Assembly: GCA_937958075.1 (NCBI GenBank)
Contig: CALFFB010000204.1
Span: forward strand, 1 to 46,129
Source: an uncultured Geobacteraceae bacterium
Lineage (GTDB): Bacteria; Desulfobacterota; Desulfuromonadia; Desulfuromonadales; Geopsychrobacteraceae
DNA: 46,129 nt
Direction: 5' to 3'
The notes beneath the pieces are model-generated. The model worked only from the letters and a program-made list of their open reading frames with translations, had not been told where the DNA came from and did not search any database. A program made the translations under genes and the position numbers. Below, one piece after another: positions 31,362 to 39,511 of the stretch (positions are counted from its first letter, which is position 1; each line of letters opens with the position of its first letter).

Positions 31362-31400
31362 GTAACAGTTACGCCGCAAACCTTATTGGCGTAGTGCCAA
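31362..31400. promoter_or_regulatory. Inverted repeats upstream of mucR, candidate operators
   Basis: In the 215-bp divergent region before mucR, GTAACAGTTAC (31362-31372) is a perfect palindrome, and TTGGC (31386-31390) and GCCAA (31396-31400) form an inverted repeat with a 5-nt spacer. They may serve a regulator of mucR or of the small divergent gene. Ros/MucR proteins are often autoregulated, but a match to a known site is not claimed. Confidence 0.3.
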
Positions 31401-31527
31401 CGCAATACAGCGATCAACAAAATGGGTCTTGCGTGATTTTTTTCTTTTCATGCAAGGAACTTTCGTTGAAGATGGCGAACTGTATAGCACACATTATTCA
31501 ATGTCGAGAAATAAAAAGGAGAAGATT

Positions 31528-31965
31528 ATGTCAAAAATCATTGAACTGACAACGGATATTATTGCTGCCCACGCCTCCAGCACGTCCATGACCAAGGAGG
31601 AACTGATCGCGGAAATAAAAGAGGTGTTTTCTGTGTTGACGGCCCTTGAGCAGATTGAGGACACCGGACTGCAGGAAGCAGAGGCTGAGGCGACGACAGA
31701 AGAAGAGCCGGCGGTCAGCAAGCGCAAGGCCTTCGGCAAGGACAAGATTTACTGCATGGTCTGTGGCAAGGGTTTTACCACCCTCAAGCGTCATCTGAAG
31801 ACCGCCCACGAAATGACGGACAAGGAATACCGGGAGAAGTTTGACATCCCCGCAGGCACCCCCCTGGCAGCCAAAAGTTATAGCGAAAACCGCCGGCAGA
31901 TGGCTCTGGACAAGGACCTGGCCGGTAACCTGGAAAAAGCCAGGGCCGCTAAAAAGCAGGGATAA
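31528..31965 (+). CDS. MucR/Ros family zinc-finger transcriptional regulator
   Basis: A 145-residue DNA-binding protein. The N-terminal part is helical and acidic (about 1-70) and probably mediates oligomerisation. The C-terminal Ros-type zinc finger has C76, C79, H89 and H94 in YCMVCGKGFTTLKRHLKTAH, followed by the family segment MTDKEYREKFDIP. Members in alphaproteobacteria act as pleiotropic regulators that bind AT-rich DNA, and some behave like H-NS. AAAAGGAGAAG lies upstream of the ATG at 31528. It sits directly before trpG, separated by 155 nt carrying a promoter-like pattern and a terminator-like hairpin, so regulation of the trp genes is an attractive but untested idea. Confidence 0.92.
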   Translation: MSKIIELTTDIIAAHASSTSMTKEELIAEIKEVFSVLTALEQIEDTGLQEAEAEATTEEEPAVSKRKAFGKDKIYCMVCGKGFTTLKRHLKTAHEMTDKEYREKFDIPAGTPLAAKSYSENRRQMALDKDLAGNLEKARAAKKQG

Positions 31966-31977
31966 CAAGGGATCGGG

Positions 31978-32006
31978 TGGAGATTTTGCGCCGAGCCTGT
32001 TATACA
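31978..32006 (+). promoter_or_regulatory. Putative trpG promoter
   Basis: TGGAGA (31978-31983) and TATACA (32001-32006) are separated by 17 nt, just after the mucR stop codon. A start near 32013 would place the terminator-like hairpin at 32057-32084 in the leader of trpGDCFB. Confidence 0.45.
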
Positions 32007-32056
32007 GGGGACCCTCTGCTCTTTATGTAAAAAACGGATCCGAAGAGAGACACCCC

Positions 32057-32084
32057 GGCGGCGGATTGCCGTCCACGATTTTTT
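32057..32084 (+). terminator. Terminator-like hairpin in the trpG leader
   Basis: GGCGGC (32057-32062) pairs with GCCGTC (32068-32073), with five Watson-Crick pairs and one G-T, around a 5-nt loop; six T residues follow at 32079-32084. It could terminate mucR transcripts or act as an attenuator for trpG. No leader peptide with Trp codons is seen before it. Confidence 0.5.
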
Positions 32085-32120
32085 AGCCTGTAGCAGAAAC
32101 AGTGGGATAGCACGAATACA

Positions 32121-32708
32121 ATGCTGCTGATGATCGATAACTATGACTCCTTCACCTACAATCTGGTGCAGTATTTCATGGAGTTGGGCCAAAAGGTAGA
32201 GGTTTATCGTAACGACAAGATCAGCCTGGATGAGATCGCCGCCCTGGCACCGGACCAGCTGGTTATCTCCCCCGGCCCCTGCACGCCGGCCCATGCCGGT
32301 ATTTCCATTGACGCCATCCGGCGTTTTGCCGGCAGTATTCCCATCTTCGGCATCTGTCTCGGTCATCAGGCCATAACCGAAGCCTTTGGCGGCGAGGTGG
32401 TCAGGGCCGAACGCCTGATGCACGGCAAAACCAGCCCCATACTGCACGATAACAGCGCCCTGTATCGGGGGCTTGCCAATCCCTTTATCGCCACCCGCTA
32501 TCACTCCCTGATCGCCCGCCGCGCATCCTTCCCGGACGATCTGACCATCACCGCCTGGACGGCAGAGGGTGAGATCATGGGCCTGGAGCACAAGCACCTG
32601 CCCGTCTGGGGGGTGCAGTTTCACCCGGAATCGATTCTGACGGTGGAAGGGAAGAACCTGTTGCAGAACTTTCTGACCCTGAGCCGCCAAAAGGAGCTCT
32701 GTCTATGA
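32121..32708 (+). CDS. trpG: Anthranilate synthase component II (glutamine amidotransferase)
   Basis: A 195-residue class I glutamine amidotransferase that supplies ammonia to TrpE. The nucleophile C79 lies in GICLGHQAI, and the partner residues H168 and E170 lie in HPES. The length is that of a stand-alone TrpG without a fused TrpD domain. In some bacteria the same protein also serves para-aminobenzoate synthesis (PabA); no pabB is near, although folC lies later in the cluster. The stop overlaps the trpD start by 4 nt (ATGA). Confidence 0.96.
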   Translation: MLLMIDNYDSFTYNLVQYFMELGQKVEVYRNDKISLDEIAALAPDQLVISPGPCTPAHAGISIDAIRRFAGSIPIFGICLGHQAITEAFGGEVVRAERLMHGKTSPILHDNSALYRGLANPFIATRYHSLIARRASFPDDLTITAWTAEGEIMGLEHKHLPVWGVQFHPESILTVEGKNLLQNFLTLSRQKELCL

Positions 32709-33754
32709 TTAAAGAAGCGATCGGTCAGGTCGTGGAGGGGCGTGATCTGGCGGAAGAGCAGATGATCGAAGTGATGAACGAGATCATGGGGGGGGAGGCC
32801 ACCGCGGCGCAGATCGGTTCCTTTATCACCGCTCTGCGGATGAAGGGGGAAACCATTGCTGAAATCACCGGCGCCGCACGGGTGATGCGGGCCCACGCCA
32901 CGCCCATCGAGGTCGGCGCGACTCTGGGTATCGACCGTGACGATATCAACCTCGACCGGGAAACCATCCTCGATACCTGCGGCACCGGCGGCAGCGGTAC
33001 CCGCAGCTTCAACATTTCAACCACGGTGGCGCTGGTGGTGGCTGCCTGCGGGGTCAAGGTGGCCAAGCATGGCAATCGCAGCGTCTCCTCCGCCTGCGGC
33101 AGCGCCGATGTGCTGGAACGCCTGGGGGTCAAGCTCGATGTTTCGGCGGCGAAGGTCGCCCAGTGCATCGAAGAGATCGGCGTCGGTTTCCTCTTTGCTC
33201 CGGCCCTGCATGGCGCCATGAAGTACGCCATCGGCCCCAGGCGGGAGATCGGCATACGCACCATCTTCAATATCCTTGGTCCGCTGACCAATCCCGCCGG
33301 CGCCAATCGTCAGGTGCTGGGAGTGTACCGGGACGATCTGGTGGAGCCCCTGGCTCAGGTCCTGTTCAGCCTCGGCTGCCGTGCCGGTTTTGTTGTCCAC
33401 GGCAGCGACGGCATGGATGAAATCACCCTGACCGGTTCGACCCTGGTGGCCGCCATCGACGAAAAAGGGGTGAGCCTGAGCACGATCACACCGGAAGATT
33501 TTGGCCTGAAGCGCTGTGCCCTTGAGGATCTGCAGGGGGGGGACGCCACCCGTAACGCGACGATCGTGCGTGACATTCTCTCCGGACGGACCGGCCCGCG
33601 CCGGGATATCGTTCTTCTCAACAGCGCCTACGCTCTGGTGGCGGCCGGTGAAGCCCGGAGCGTGAGTGACGGCATCAGGCAGGCGGCCCAGGCCATCGAT
33701 TCCGGGCGCGCCTTCGCGGTTCTGACGGAGCTGGTACGGATGACTCAGCAATGA
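32705..33754 (+). CDS. trpD: Anthranilate phosphoribosyltransferase
   Basis: A 349-residue enzyme that transfers phosphoribose from PRPP to anthranilate. The glycine-rich motif GTGGSGTRSFNIST and the following KHGNRSVSSACGSADVLE anthranilate/PRPP region are intact. Second metal site residues are in VHGSDGMDEIT. It overlaps trpG and trpC by 4 nt each, so the three are translationally coupled. Length and sequence are ordinary for the family. Confidence 0.97.
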   Translation: MIKEAIGQVVEGRDLAEEQMIEVMNEIMGGEATAAQIGSFITALRMKGETIAEITGAARVMRAHATPIEVGATLGIDRDDINLDRETILDTCGTGGSGTRSFNISTTVALVVAACGVKVAKHGNRSVSSACGSADVLERLGVKLDVSAAKVAQCIEEIGVGFLFAPALHGAMKYAIGPRREIGIRTIFNILGPLTNPAGANRQVLGVYRDDLVEPLAQVLFSLGCRAGFVVHGSDGMDEITLTGSTLVAAIDEKGVSLSTITPEDFGLKRCALEDLQGGDATRNATIVRDILSGRTGPRRDIVLLNSAYALVAAGEARSVSDGIRQAAQAIDSGRAFAVLTELVRMTQQ

Positions 33755-34542
33755 TTCTGGACAGGATTTTACAGACCAAGGCAGAAGAGGTCGCTGCGGC
33801 GAAGTCGCGCCAATCGGATGATGATCTGAGGCGGCGCATCGGTGAGCTGGAGGATGTGCCCCGGGGGTTCGCCCGGGCCCTGCAGGCCATGGTCGCCTCC
33901 GGCGGTACCGCCATTATTGCCGAGGTGAAGAAGGGCTCGCCGTCAAAAGGGATCATCCGCGCCGACTTTGATCCCGTCGCCATTGCCGAAGACTATCAGG
34001 ACGGCGGCGCGACCTGCCTGTCGGTACTCACCGATCAGTCCTACTTTTTCGGTCATCTGCGCAATCTGGGGTTGATTCGGGAACAGGTTTCCCTGCCCCT
34101 GTTGTGCAAGGATTTTATCGTTGATCCCTATCAGCTCTATCAGGCACGGCTTTACGGAGCGGATGCCGTTCTGCTTATCGCCGCCGCCCTTGATGACAGC
34201 CAGCTGCTGGCGCTGGCGCAGCTGGCCAGGGAGTTGCGGCTGGATACGCTGCTCGAAGTGCATGACGAGACGGAGCTGCAGCGGGCCCTGGCCCTGCCGG
34301 TGGATCTGATCGGAATCAACAATCGCGATCTGCGCACCTTTGTCACCGATCTGGCGGTGACGGAGCGTCTGGCGGGACGCATCCCGCCGGCGCAGATCGC
34401 CGTTGCCGAGAGCGGTATCACCAGTCGGCAGGACATTGAGCGCCTGCAGCGGGCCGGGGCGCGGGCCTTTCTCGTCGGCGAAAGCCTCATGCGCGAAGGA
34501 AACATCGAACAGAAGCTGCGCGAGCTGCTGGGGCAGGATTGA
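33751..34542 (+). CDS. trpC: Indole-3-glycerol phosphate synthase
   Basis: A 263-residue TIM-barrel enzyme that closes and decarboxylates CdRP to indole-3-glycerol phosphate. The active-site segment EVKKGSPSKGIIRADFDP, the later LCKDFIVDPYQ and the GINNRDLRTF strand are conserved. It is monofunctional, as trpF is a separate gene 8 nt downstream. The ATG overlaps the trpD stop. Confidence 0.97.
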   Translation: MILDRILQTKAEEVAAAKSRQSDDDLRRRIGELEDVPRGFARALQAMVASGGTAIIAEVKKGSPSKGIIRADFDPVAIAEDYQDGGATCLSVLTDQSYFFGHLRNLGLIREQVSLPLLCKDFIVDPYQLYQARLYGADAVLLIAAALDDSQLLALAQLARELRLDTLLEVHDETELQRALALPVDLIGINNRDLRTFVTDLAVTERLAGRIPPAQIAVAESGITSRQDIERLQRAGARAFLVGESLMREGNIEQKLRELLGQD

Positions 34543-34550
34543 GGCGGATC

Positions 34551-35168
34551 ATGGCCGCTGTGCGTGTAAAGATCTGCGGTATCACCTGTGAAAAGGACGC
34601 TCTGGCGGCGGTCCGCGCTGGAGCTGACGCCCTTGGTTTTGTCTTCTACGAAAAGAGTTCGCGCGCTGTCGCGCCGGACCAGGTGGCGGCCATCGTCAAA
34701 TCCCTGCCCCCCTTTGTCACAACGGTGGGTCTGTTTGTCAACGCTGAAACGGAGCTGATCTCAAGGATCATGACGCAAACCGGCCTGCAGGTGGTGCAGC
34801 TGCATGGTGACGAAACGCCGGCCCAATGCCGACTCCTCGACTGGCCGGTGATCAAGGCCCTGCGCATCAGGGATGCAGGCTCTCTGCAGCAGGTGCATAC
34901 CTATCCTGTTGCGGCGGTGCTCCTCGACGCCTGGTCGCAGGAAAGCTATGGTGGTACCGGCCAACAGTTTGACTGGCAGCTGGTACAGGATCTGGGCTGT
35001 GACAGGCCCGTCATCCTGGCTGGTGGGCTGAATCCGGACAATGTCGCAGGGGCTGTCCACAAGGTCCGGCCCTACGCGGTGGATGTCTCCAGCGGCGTTG
35101 AGTCGTCCCCCGGCCGCAAGGACGCGAAACTGATAGCTGATTTTATCCGACAGGTAAGAAACGCATGA
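34551..35168 (+). CDS. trpF: Phosphoribosylanthranilate isomerase
   Basis: A 205-residue TIM-barrel isomerase converting PRA to CdRP. VKICGIT near the N-terminus contains the catalytic Cys, and the catalytic Asp region is in VLLDAWSQESYGGTG; the phosphate-binding end is ILAGGLNPDNV and DVSSGVE. GAGGCGG (34541-34547) supports the ATG at 34551 over a TTG at 34539 that overlaps the trpC stop. Its own stop overlaps the trpB start by 4 nt. Confidence 0.96.
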   Translation: MAAVRVKICGITCEKDALAAVRAGADALGFVFYEKSSRAVAPDQVAAIVKSLPPFVTTVGLFVNAETELISRIMTQTGLQVVQLHGDETPAQCRLLDWPVIKALRIRDAGSLQQVHTYPVAAVLLDAWSQESYGGTGQQFDWQLVQDLGCDRPVILAGGLNPDNVAGAVHKVRPYAVDVSSGVESSPGRKDAKLIADFIRQVRNA

Positions 35169-36364
35169 CCTACAAAGAACCTGATGAGCGTGGCCATTTC
35201 GGCCAGTACGGTGGTCGCTACGTCGCCGAAACCCTGATGCCGGCTTTGCTGGAACTGGAATCCGCCTATATCCAGGCCCGGCAGGACCCGGCCTTTGAGC
35301 AGGAATTCCAATATTATCTCAAGCACTACGTGGGGCGCCCCAGCCCTTTGTATTACGCTGAACGTTTAAGCCGGAAGCTTGGCGGGGCGAAGATCTACCT
35401 GAAGCGGGAAGATCTGAATCACACCGGGGCCCACAAGGTCAACAATACCGTCGGCCAGATTCTCCTTGCCCGGCGCATGGGCAAAAACAGGGTGATCGCC
35501 GAAACCGGTGCCGGCCAGCACGGGGTGGCCACGGCTACCGTCGCGGCTCTGTTCGGCATGGAGTGCGAGATTTTCATGGGCAAGGAGGATATCCGCCGTC
35601 AGGCTCTGAATGTATTCCGGATGAAGCTCCTCGGGGCCAGGGTCACGGAGGTGACGAGTGGCACCGCCACCCTCAAGGATGCCATGAATGACGCCCTGCG
35701 CCATTGGGTGACCCATGTGCGCGATACCTTCTATGTCATCGGCACCGTTGCCGGGCCGCACCCCTATCCGCTGCTGGTCCGCGATTTTCAGACGGTCATC
35801 GGTCGTGAAGCCAGGGAGCAGATGCAGGAGGCGGAAGGGGGGCTGCCGGATGTCGCCGTCGCCTGTATCGGTGGCGGTTCCAATGCCATGGGCCTGTTCT
35901 ATCCCTTCATCGAGGATGCCCAGGTGGACCTGCTCGGGGTTGAAGCCGCCGGCCTCGGCCTGGATACGGACAAGCACGCGGCGTCCCTGGGGGGTGGCTC
36001 GCCGGGGGTCCTGCACGGTAACAAGACCTGCCTGCTGCAGGATGATGACGGCCAGATTCGCCACGCCCACTCCATTTCCGCCGGTCTTGACTATCCCGGT
36101 GTCGGACCGGAGCACGCCCACCTGCGTGACCTGGGGCGTGCCCGTTACGTTGCTGTAACGGATGACGAGGCTCTGGCCGCCTTTCGTCTGCTGACGGAAA
36201 TTGAAGGCATTATTCCGGCTCTTGAAAGCGCCCACGCCCTGGCCCAGGTGGTCAAGATGGCTCCAGCCATGGACCGCGACCAGACTATTCTGGTTTGTCT
36301 GTCGGGCCGTGGTGATAAAGATATCCATACAGTCGCCGACGCGATGAAAGTTGATCTGACATGA
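35165..36364 (+). CDS. trpB: Tryptophan synthase beta subunit
   Basis: A 399-residue PLP enzyme that joins indole and serine to make tryptophan. The PLP lysine is K91 in HTGAHKVNN, and the phosphate-binding glycine loop is in CIGGGSNAMG. The N-terminal GHFGQYGGRYVAETLMPAL is typical of TrpB1, the form that works with TrpA. Unusually, trpA does not follow directly: the stop overlaps a DEAD-box helicase gene by 4 nt, and trpA comes about 1.45 kb later. Confidence 0.97.
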   Translation: MTYKEPDERGHFGQYGGRYVAETLMPALLELESAYIQARQDPAFEQEFQYYLKHYVGRPSPLYYAERLSRKLGGAKIYLKREDLNHTGAHKVNNTVGQILLARRMGKNRVIAETGAGQHGVATATVAALFGMECEIFMGKEDIRRQALNVFRMKLLGARVTEVTSGTATLKDAMNDALRHWVTHVRDTFYVIGTVAGPHPYPLLVRDFQTVIGREAREQMQEAEGGLPDVAVACIGGGSNAMGLFYPFIEDAQVDLLGVEAAGLGLDTDKHAASLGGGSPGVLHGNKTCLLQDDDGQIRHAHSISAGLDYPGVGPEHAHLRDLGRARYVAVTDDEALAAFRLLTEIEGIIPALESAHALAQVVKMAPAMDRDQTILVCLSGRGDKDIHTVADAMKVDLT

Positions 36365-37647
36365 AATTTACCGAACTCAACCTGCCTGAATCGGTCATGC
36401 AGGGAATTGTCGACGCCGGGTTTGAAACCCTGACGCCGGTGCAGCAGGAATCCATTCCCTTGGCCCTGCAGGGCAAGGATGTCGCCGCTCAGGCCCAGAC
36501 GGGTACCGGCAAAACCGCTGCCTTTCTGATCTCCCTGTTCTGCCGGCTGCTGGCCAGCCAGCGGCCGACGGGCCCAGATCCCCGGGCTCTGGTGATGGCC
36601 CCGACCCGCGAGCTGGTGGTGCAGATATGTCAGGATGCCGAGGTTCTCGGGCAGCACACAGGCATCAGGGTGCAACCGATTTTCGGCGGGGTCGACTATG
36701 AGAAACAACGCCAGGCCCTCAAGGATGGTGTCGATATTATCGTCGCCACTCCGGGGCGCCTCATCGACTATTTCAAACAGCGGGTTTTTTCTCTGAAAAA
36801 GGTTGAAGCGCTGGTGATCGATGAAGCCGACCGCATGTTCGACATGGGCTTTATCAAGGACCTGCGCTTTCTGCTGCGCCGCCTGCCCCCCTTCGACCAG
36901 CGTCAGACCCTGCTCTTTTCCGCCACCCTGTCCACCCAGGTCATGGAACTGGCCTACGAGTTCATGGACCTGGCCCAGCGGGTCGAGATTGCCCCTGACC
37001 AGGTATCCGCCGAGGGGATCGAGCAGATCCTTTATCATGTCTCGCGGCGGGAGAAATTTGCTCTGCTGCTGGGACTGCTGCAGCGGGAAGAAGCGGCCGA
37101 GCGGGTCATGTTGTTTGTCAACACCAAGGTCGAAGCGGAGCGCCTGCAGGCCCTGCTGCACGCCAATGCGCTGTCGTGCGCCGTTCTGTCAGGAGACATA
37201 CCGCAGAAAAAACGCATGCGGATTCTCGATCAGTTCAAGGCAGGCGAAATAACCCATCTGGTGGCGACGGATGTCGCGTCCCGGGGTATTCATGTTGATC
37301 AGGTCACCCATGTTATCAACTACGATCTGCCCCAGGACCGCGAAGACTATGTCCACCGCATCGGCCGCACCGCCCGTGCCGGCGCGGTGGGACGTGCCAT
37401 CAGTTTCGCCGACGAGGAAACGGTCTACGTCCTGTCCGATATCGAGGACTATCTCGGATTCAAGATTCCCAGCGAAATGCCGCAGGAAGAAGATTTCTGC
37501 TTCGACTACAAGCGGGCCCGACCGAAGAAAAAACGGCCGCCGGTGGACAAGAACCCCTCGCCCCGCAAGCGCACGCGTCCGCCCCGCCGTAAAAAACCGC
37601 GTAAGGCCACCAGCGGCGGTCAGCGGCCTCCGGGGACCTCAGAGTAA
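36361..37647 (+). CDS. DEAD-box ATP-dependent RNA helicase
   Basis: A 428-residue RNA helicase of the RhlB/RhlE type. Motifs in order: Q-motif region (TLTPVQQESIPLAL), Walker A AQTGTGKT (45-52), PTREL, DEAD (154-157), SAT, and motif VI HRIGRTARAG. The C-terminal tail from about 385 is strongly basic (Lys/Arg/Pro-rich) and probably binds RNA. It overlaps trpB by 4 nt and so is translated with the trp genes, an unusual place for it. A role in RNA turnover, translation or ribosome assembly is expected; a link to trp mRNA is only inference. Confidence 0.93.
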   Translation: MKFTELNLPESVMQGIVDAGFETLTPVQQESIPLALQGKDVAAQAQTGTGKTAAFLISLFCRLLASQRPTGPDPRALVMAPTRELVVQICQDAEVLGQHTGIRVQPIFGGVDYEKQRQALKDGVDIIVATPGRLIDYFKQRVFSLKKVEALVIDEADRMFDMGFIKDLRFLLRRLPPFDQRQTLLFSATLSTQVMELAYEFMDLAQRVEIAPDQVSAEGIEQILYHVSRREKFALLLGLLQREEAAERVMLFVNTKVEAERLQALLHANALSCAVLSGDIPQKKRMRILDQFKAGEITHLVATDVASRGIHVDQVTHVINYDLPQDREDYVHRIGRTARAGAVGRAISFADEETVYVLSDIEDYLGFKIPSEMPQEEDFCFDYKRARPKKKRPPVDKNPSPRKRTRPPRRKKPRKATSGGQRPPGTSE

Positions 37648-37718
37648 CCCTCTGTCCCGCCACCTTTGCCGTTTCGCCCGGGGCCCGTTGCCGACAGCGC
37701 CGACTCGGGAGAAAGTGA

Positions 37719-37746
37719 TTGAAACCATCGGGATGAATCGTCTAAG
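37719..37746 (+). promoter_or_regulatory. Putative internal promoter before trpA
   Basis: TTGAAA (37719-37724) and TCTAAG (37741-37746) are separated by 16 nt, in the 164-nt gap between the helicase and trpA genes. It would allow trpA and the essential genes downstream to be expressed independently of trpGDCFB. Confidence 0.35.
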
Positions 37747-37811
37747 CTGTCAGACCGGTCGATAAAATCAGAAATGGACAAACCCGTCTGCCCGCTCTAC
37801 GGAAAGTAAAA

Positions 37812-38612
37812 ATGTCACGTCTTGCAGCAACCTTTACCAGACTCAAAGAGCACGGCGGCGCAGCCTTTGTTCCTTTTATCACCGCCGGCGACCCGAATCT
37901 GGAACGCAGCGCCGACCTGATCAGGACCCTGGCCGCTTCCGGGGCCGATATTATCGAGCTGGGCATCCCCTTTTCTGACCCCATGGCCGATGGCCCGACG
38001 ATTCAGGCCGCATCGGAGAGGGCCCTGGCCGCCGGCACGACCCTGGCCAAAGTGCTGCAACTGGTGGCTGCGGTGCGTAACGAGGTGCAGGTTCCCCTGG
38101 TGCTGATGGGCTACTACAACCCGGTATTCCACTACGGTATTGACAGGTTTGCACGGGATGCACGAGATGCCGGAGTCGACGGCTTGCTGCTGGTCGATCT
38201 GCCGCCGGAAGAAGCAGATGAGGTTCTGCCCTGTCTCGCTGCTGTCGATATCCCGCTGATTACCCTGCTGGCGCCGACCACTCCGGCCCGGCGTATGCAG
38301 CAGCTGGCAAGCCGGGCACAGGGATATATCTACTATGTGTCCATGACCGGTGTGACCGGTACCCAGGCGGTGGCGCCGGAGCAGATTGAGCAGGCAGTGA
38401 CAGAGCTGAAAGCCATGACGGAGATACCTGTCGCTGTCGGTTTCGGCATCAACACCGCTGCCGATGCGCGGGCCGTGGCCGCCTTTGCTGACGCAGTTGT
38501 GGTCGGCAGCGCCCTGGTCCGGATTATCGCCGAACAGGGGGACAGCCCCCGGCTGGTGCCGGCGGTGGCCGCCTTTGCCGCGGAACTGAAGGATGCAATA
38601 CAGGCGTCCTGA
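37812..38612 (+). CDS. trpA: Tryptophan synthase alpha subunit
   Basis: A 266-residue TIM-barrel that cleaves indole-3-glycerol phosphate and channels indole to TrpB. The catalytic Glu lies in IIELGIPFSDPMADGPTIQ, which also holds the catalytic Asp. The phosphate-binding GFGINTAADA and VVGSALVRII segments are intact. GGAAAG (37801-37806) precedes the ATG by 5 nt. It heads a run of core genes (accD, folC, lptD, ftsB-like, argS). Confidence 0.97.
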   Translation: MSRLAATFTRLKEHGGAAFVPFITAGDPNLERSADLIRTLAASGADIIELGIPFSDPMADGPTIQAASERALAAGTTLAKVLQLVAAVRNEVQVPLVLMGYYNPVFHYGIDRFARDARDAGVDGLLLVDLPPEEADEVLPCLAAVDIPLITLLAPTTPARRMQQLASRAQGYIYYVSMTGVTGTQAVAPEQIEQAVTELKAMTEIPVAVGFGINTAADARAVAAFADAVVVGSALVRIIAEQGDSPRLVPAVAAFAAELKDAIQAS

Positions 38613-38662
38613 TGGGTTACGGCGCAAAGAGGTAACTTTCTACCCTATTAAAGGATGATTCC

Positions 38663-39511
38663 ATGGTCTGGTTTCGTAAAAAAACATCATTGACCGCGTC
38701 GAAAGAGAAGAAAAACGTTCAGGTGCCGGAGGGGGTCTGGACCAAATGTAAAAACTGTCAGGAAATTATCTACTGCAAAGAGATTGAGCGGAATCTCAAT
38801 GTCTGCCCCAAATGTGATTATCATTTCCGTATCGGTGCTCGCGAGCGGATCGATCTGATTCTTGATCAGGGAACCTTTGTCGAAATGGACGCGAAAATGC
38901 GTTCCGTTGACTTTCTCGATTTCAAGGACTCCAAGAAATACAAGGAGCGGATCAAGGCGGCGGTAAAAAAATCGGGTGACGGTGACGCGGTGATCTGCGG
39001 TCAGGGCGCCATCGACGGTTTGCCGGTGGTGGTCGCTGTGTTCGATTTCTCCTTCATGGGGGGCAGTATGGGTTCGGTGGTCGGTGAAAAGCTCACCCGT
39101 GCCATTGAAAAGGGGCTGGACAGCAATGCCCCGGTACTGGTGTTCTCGTCCTCCGGTGGTGCCCGCATGCAGGAGAGTATCCTGTCGTTGATGCAGATGG
39201 CCAAGACCAGTGCCGCTCTGGCCCGGCTCAAGGCGGCCGGTATCCCCTTTATTTCGGTTCTGACCGATCCGACAACAGGTGGGGTGACGGCAAGCTTCGC
39301 CATGCTGGGGGATCTGAATATCGCTGAGCCCCGCGCCCTGATCGGTTTCGCCGGCCCGCGGGTGATCGAGCAGACCATCCGCCAGACCCTGCCTGAAGGC
39401 TTCCAGCGTTCGGAGTATCTGCTTGAGCACGGGATGATCGATATGATTGTGCCGCGCAAGGAGATGAAGCAGACCCTGTCCAAGATTCTGCGTATCTTCA
39501 CCCGCAGTTGA
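38663..39511 (+). CDS. accD: Acetyl-CoA carboxylase carboxyltransferase subunit beta
   Basis: A 282-residue subunit that, with AccA, transfers the carboxyl group to acetyl-CoA in the first step of fatty acid synthesis. The N-terminal zinc ribbon has C29, C32, C48 and C51. The crotonase-fold part includes GGSMGSVVGEK and SSSGGARMQES. Length and motifs are normal. Its stop overlaps the folC TTG start by 4 nt; the accD-folC pair after trpA is a common arrangement in proteobacteria. Confidence 0.97.
   Translation: MVWFRKKTSLTASKEKKNVQVPEGVWTKCKNCQEIIYCKEIERNLNVCPKCDYHFRIGARERIDLILDQGTFVEMDAKMRSVDFLDFKDSKKYKERIKAAVKKSGDGDAVICGQGAIDGLPVVVAVFDFSFMGGSMGSVVGEKLTRAIEKGLDSNAPVLVFSSSGGARMQESILSLMQMAKTSAALARLKAAGIPFISVLTDPTTGGVTASFAMLGDLNIAEPRALIGFAGPRVIEQTIRQTLPEGFQRSEYLLEHGMIDMIVPRKEMKQTLSKILRIFTRS

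Noticed and set aside
31966..32120. Classical trp leader peptide before trpG
   Set aside because: No short ORF with Trp codons exists here; the only ATG in the leader is followed immediately by a stop codon.
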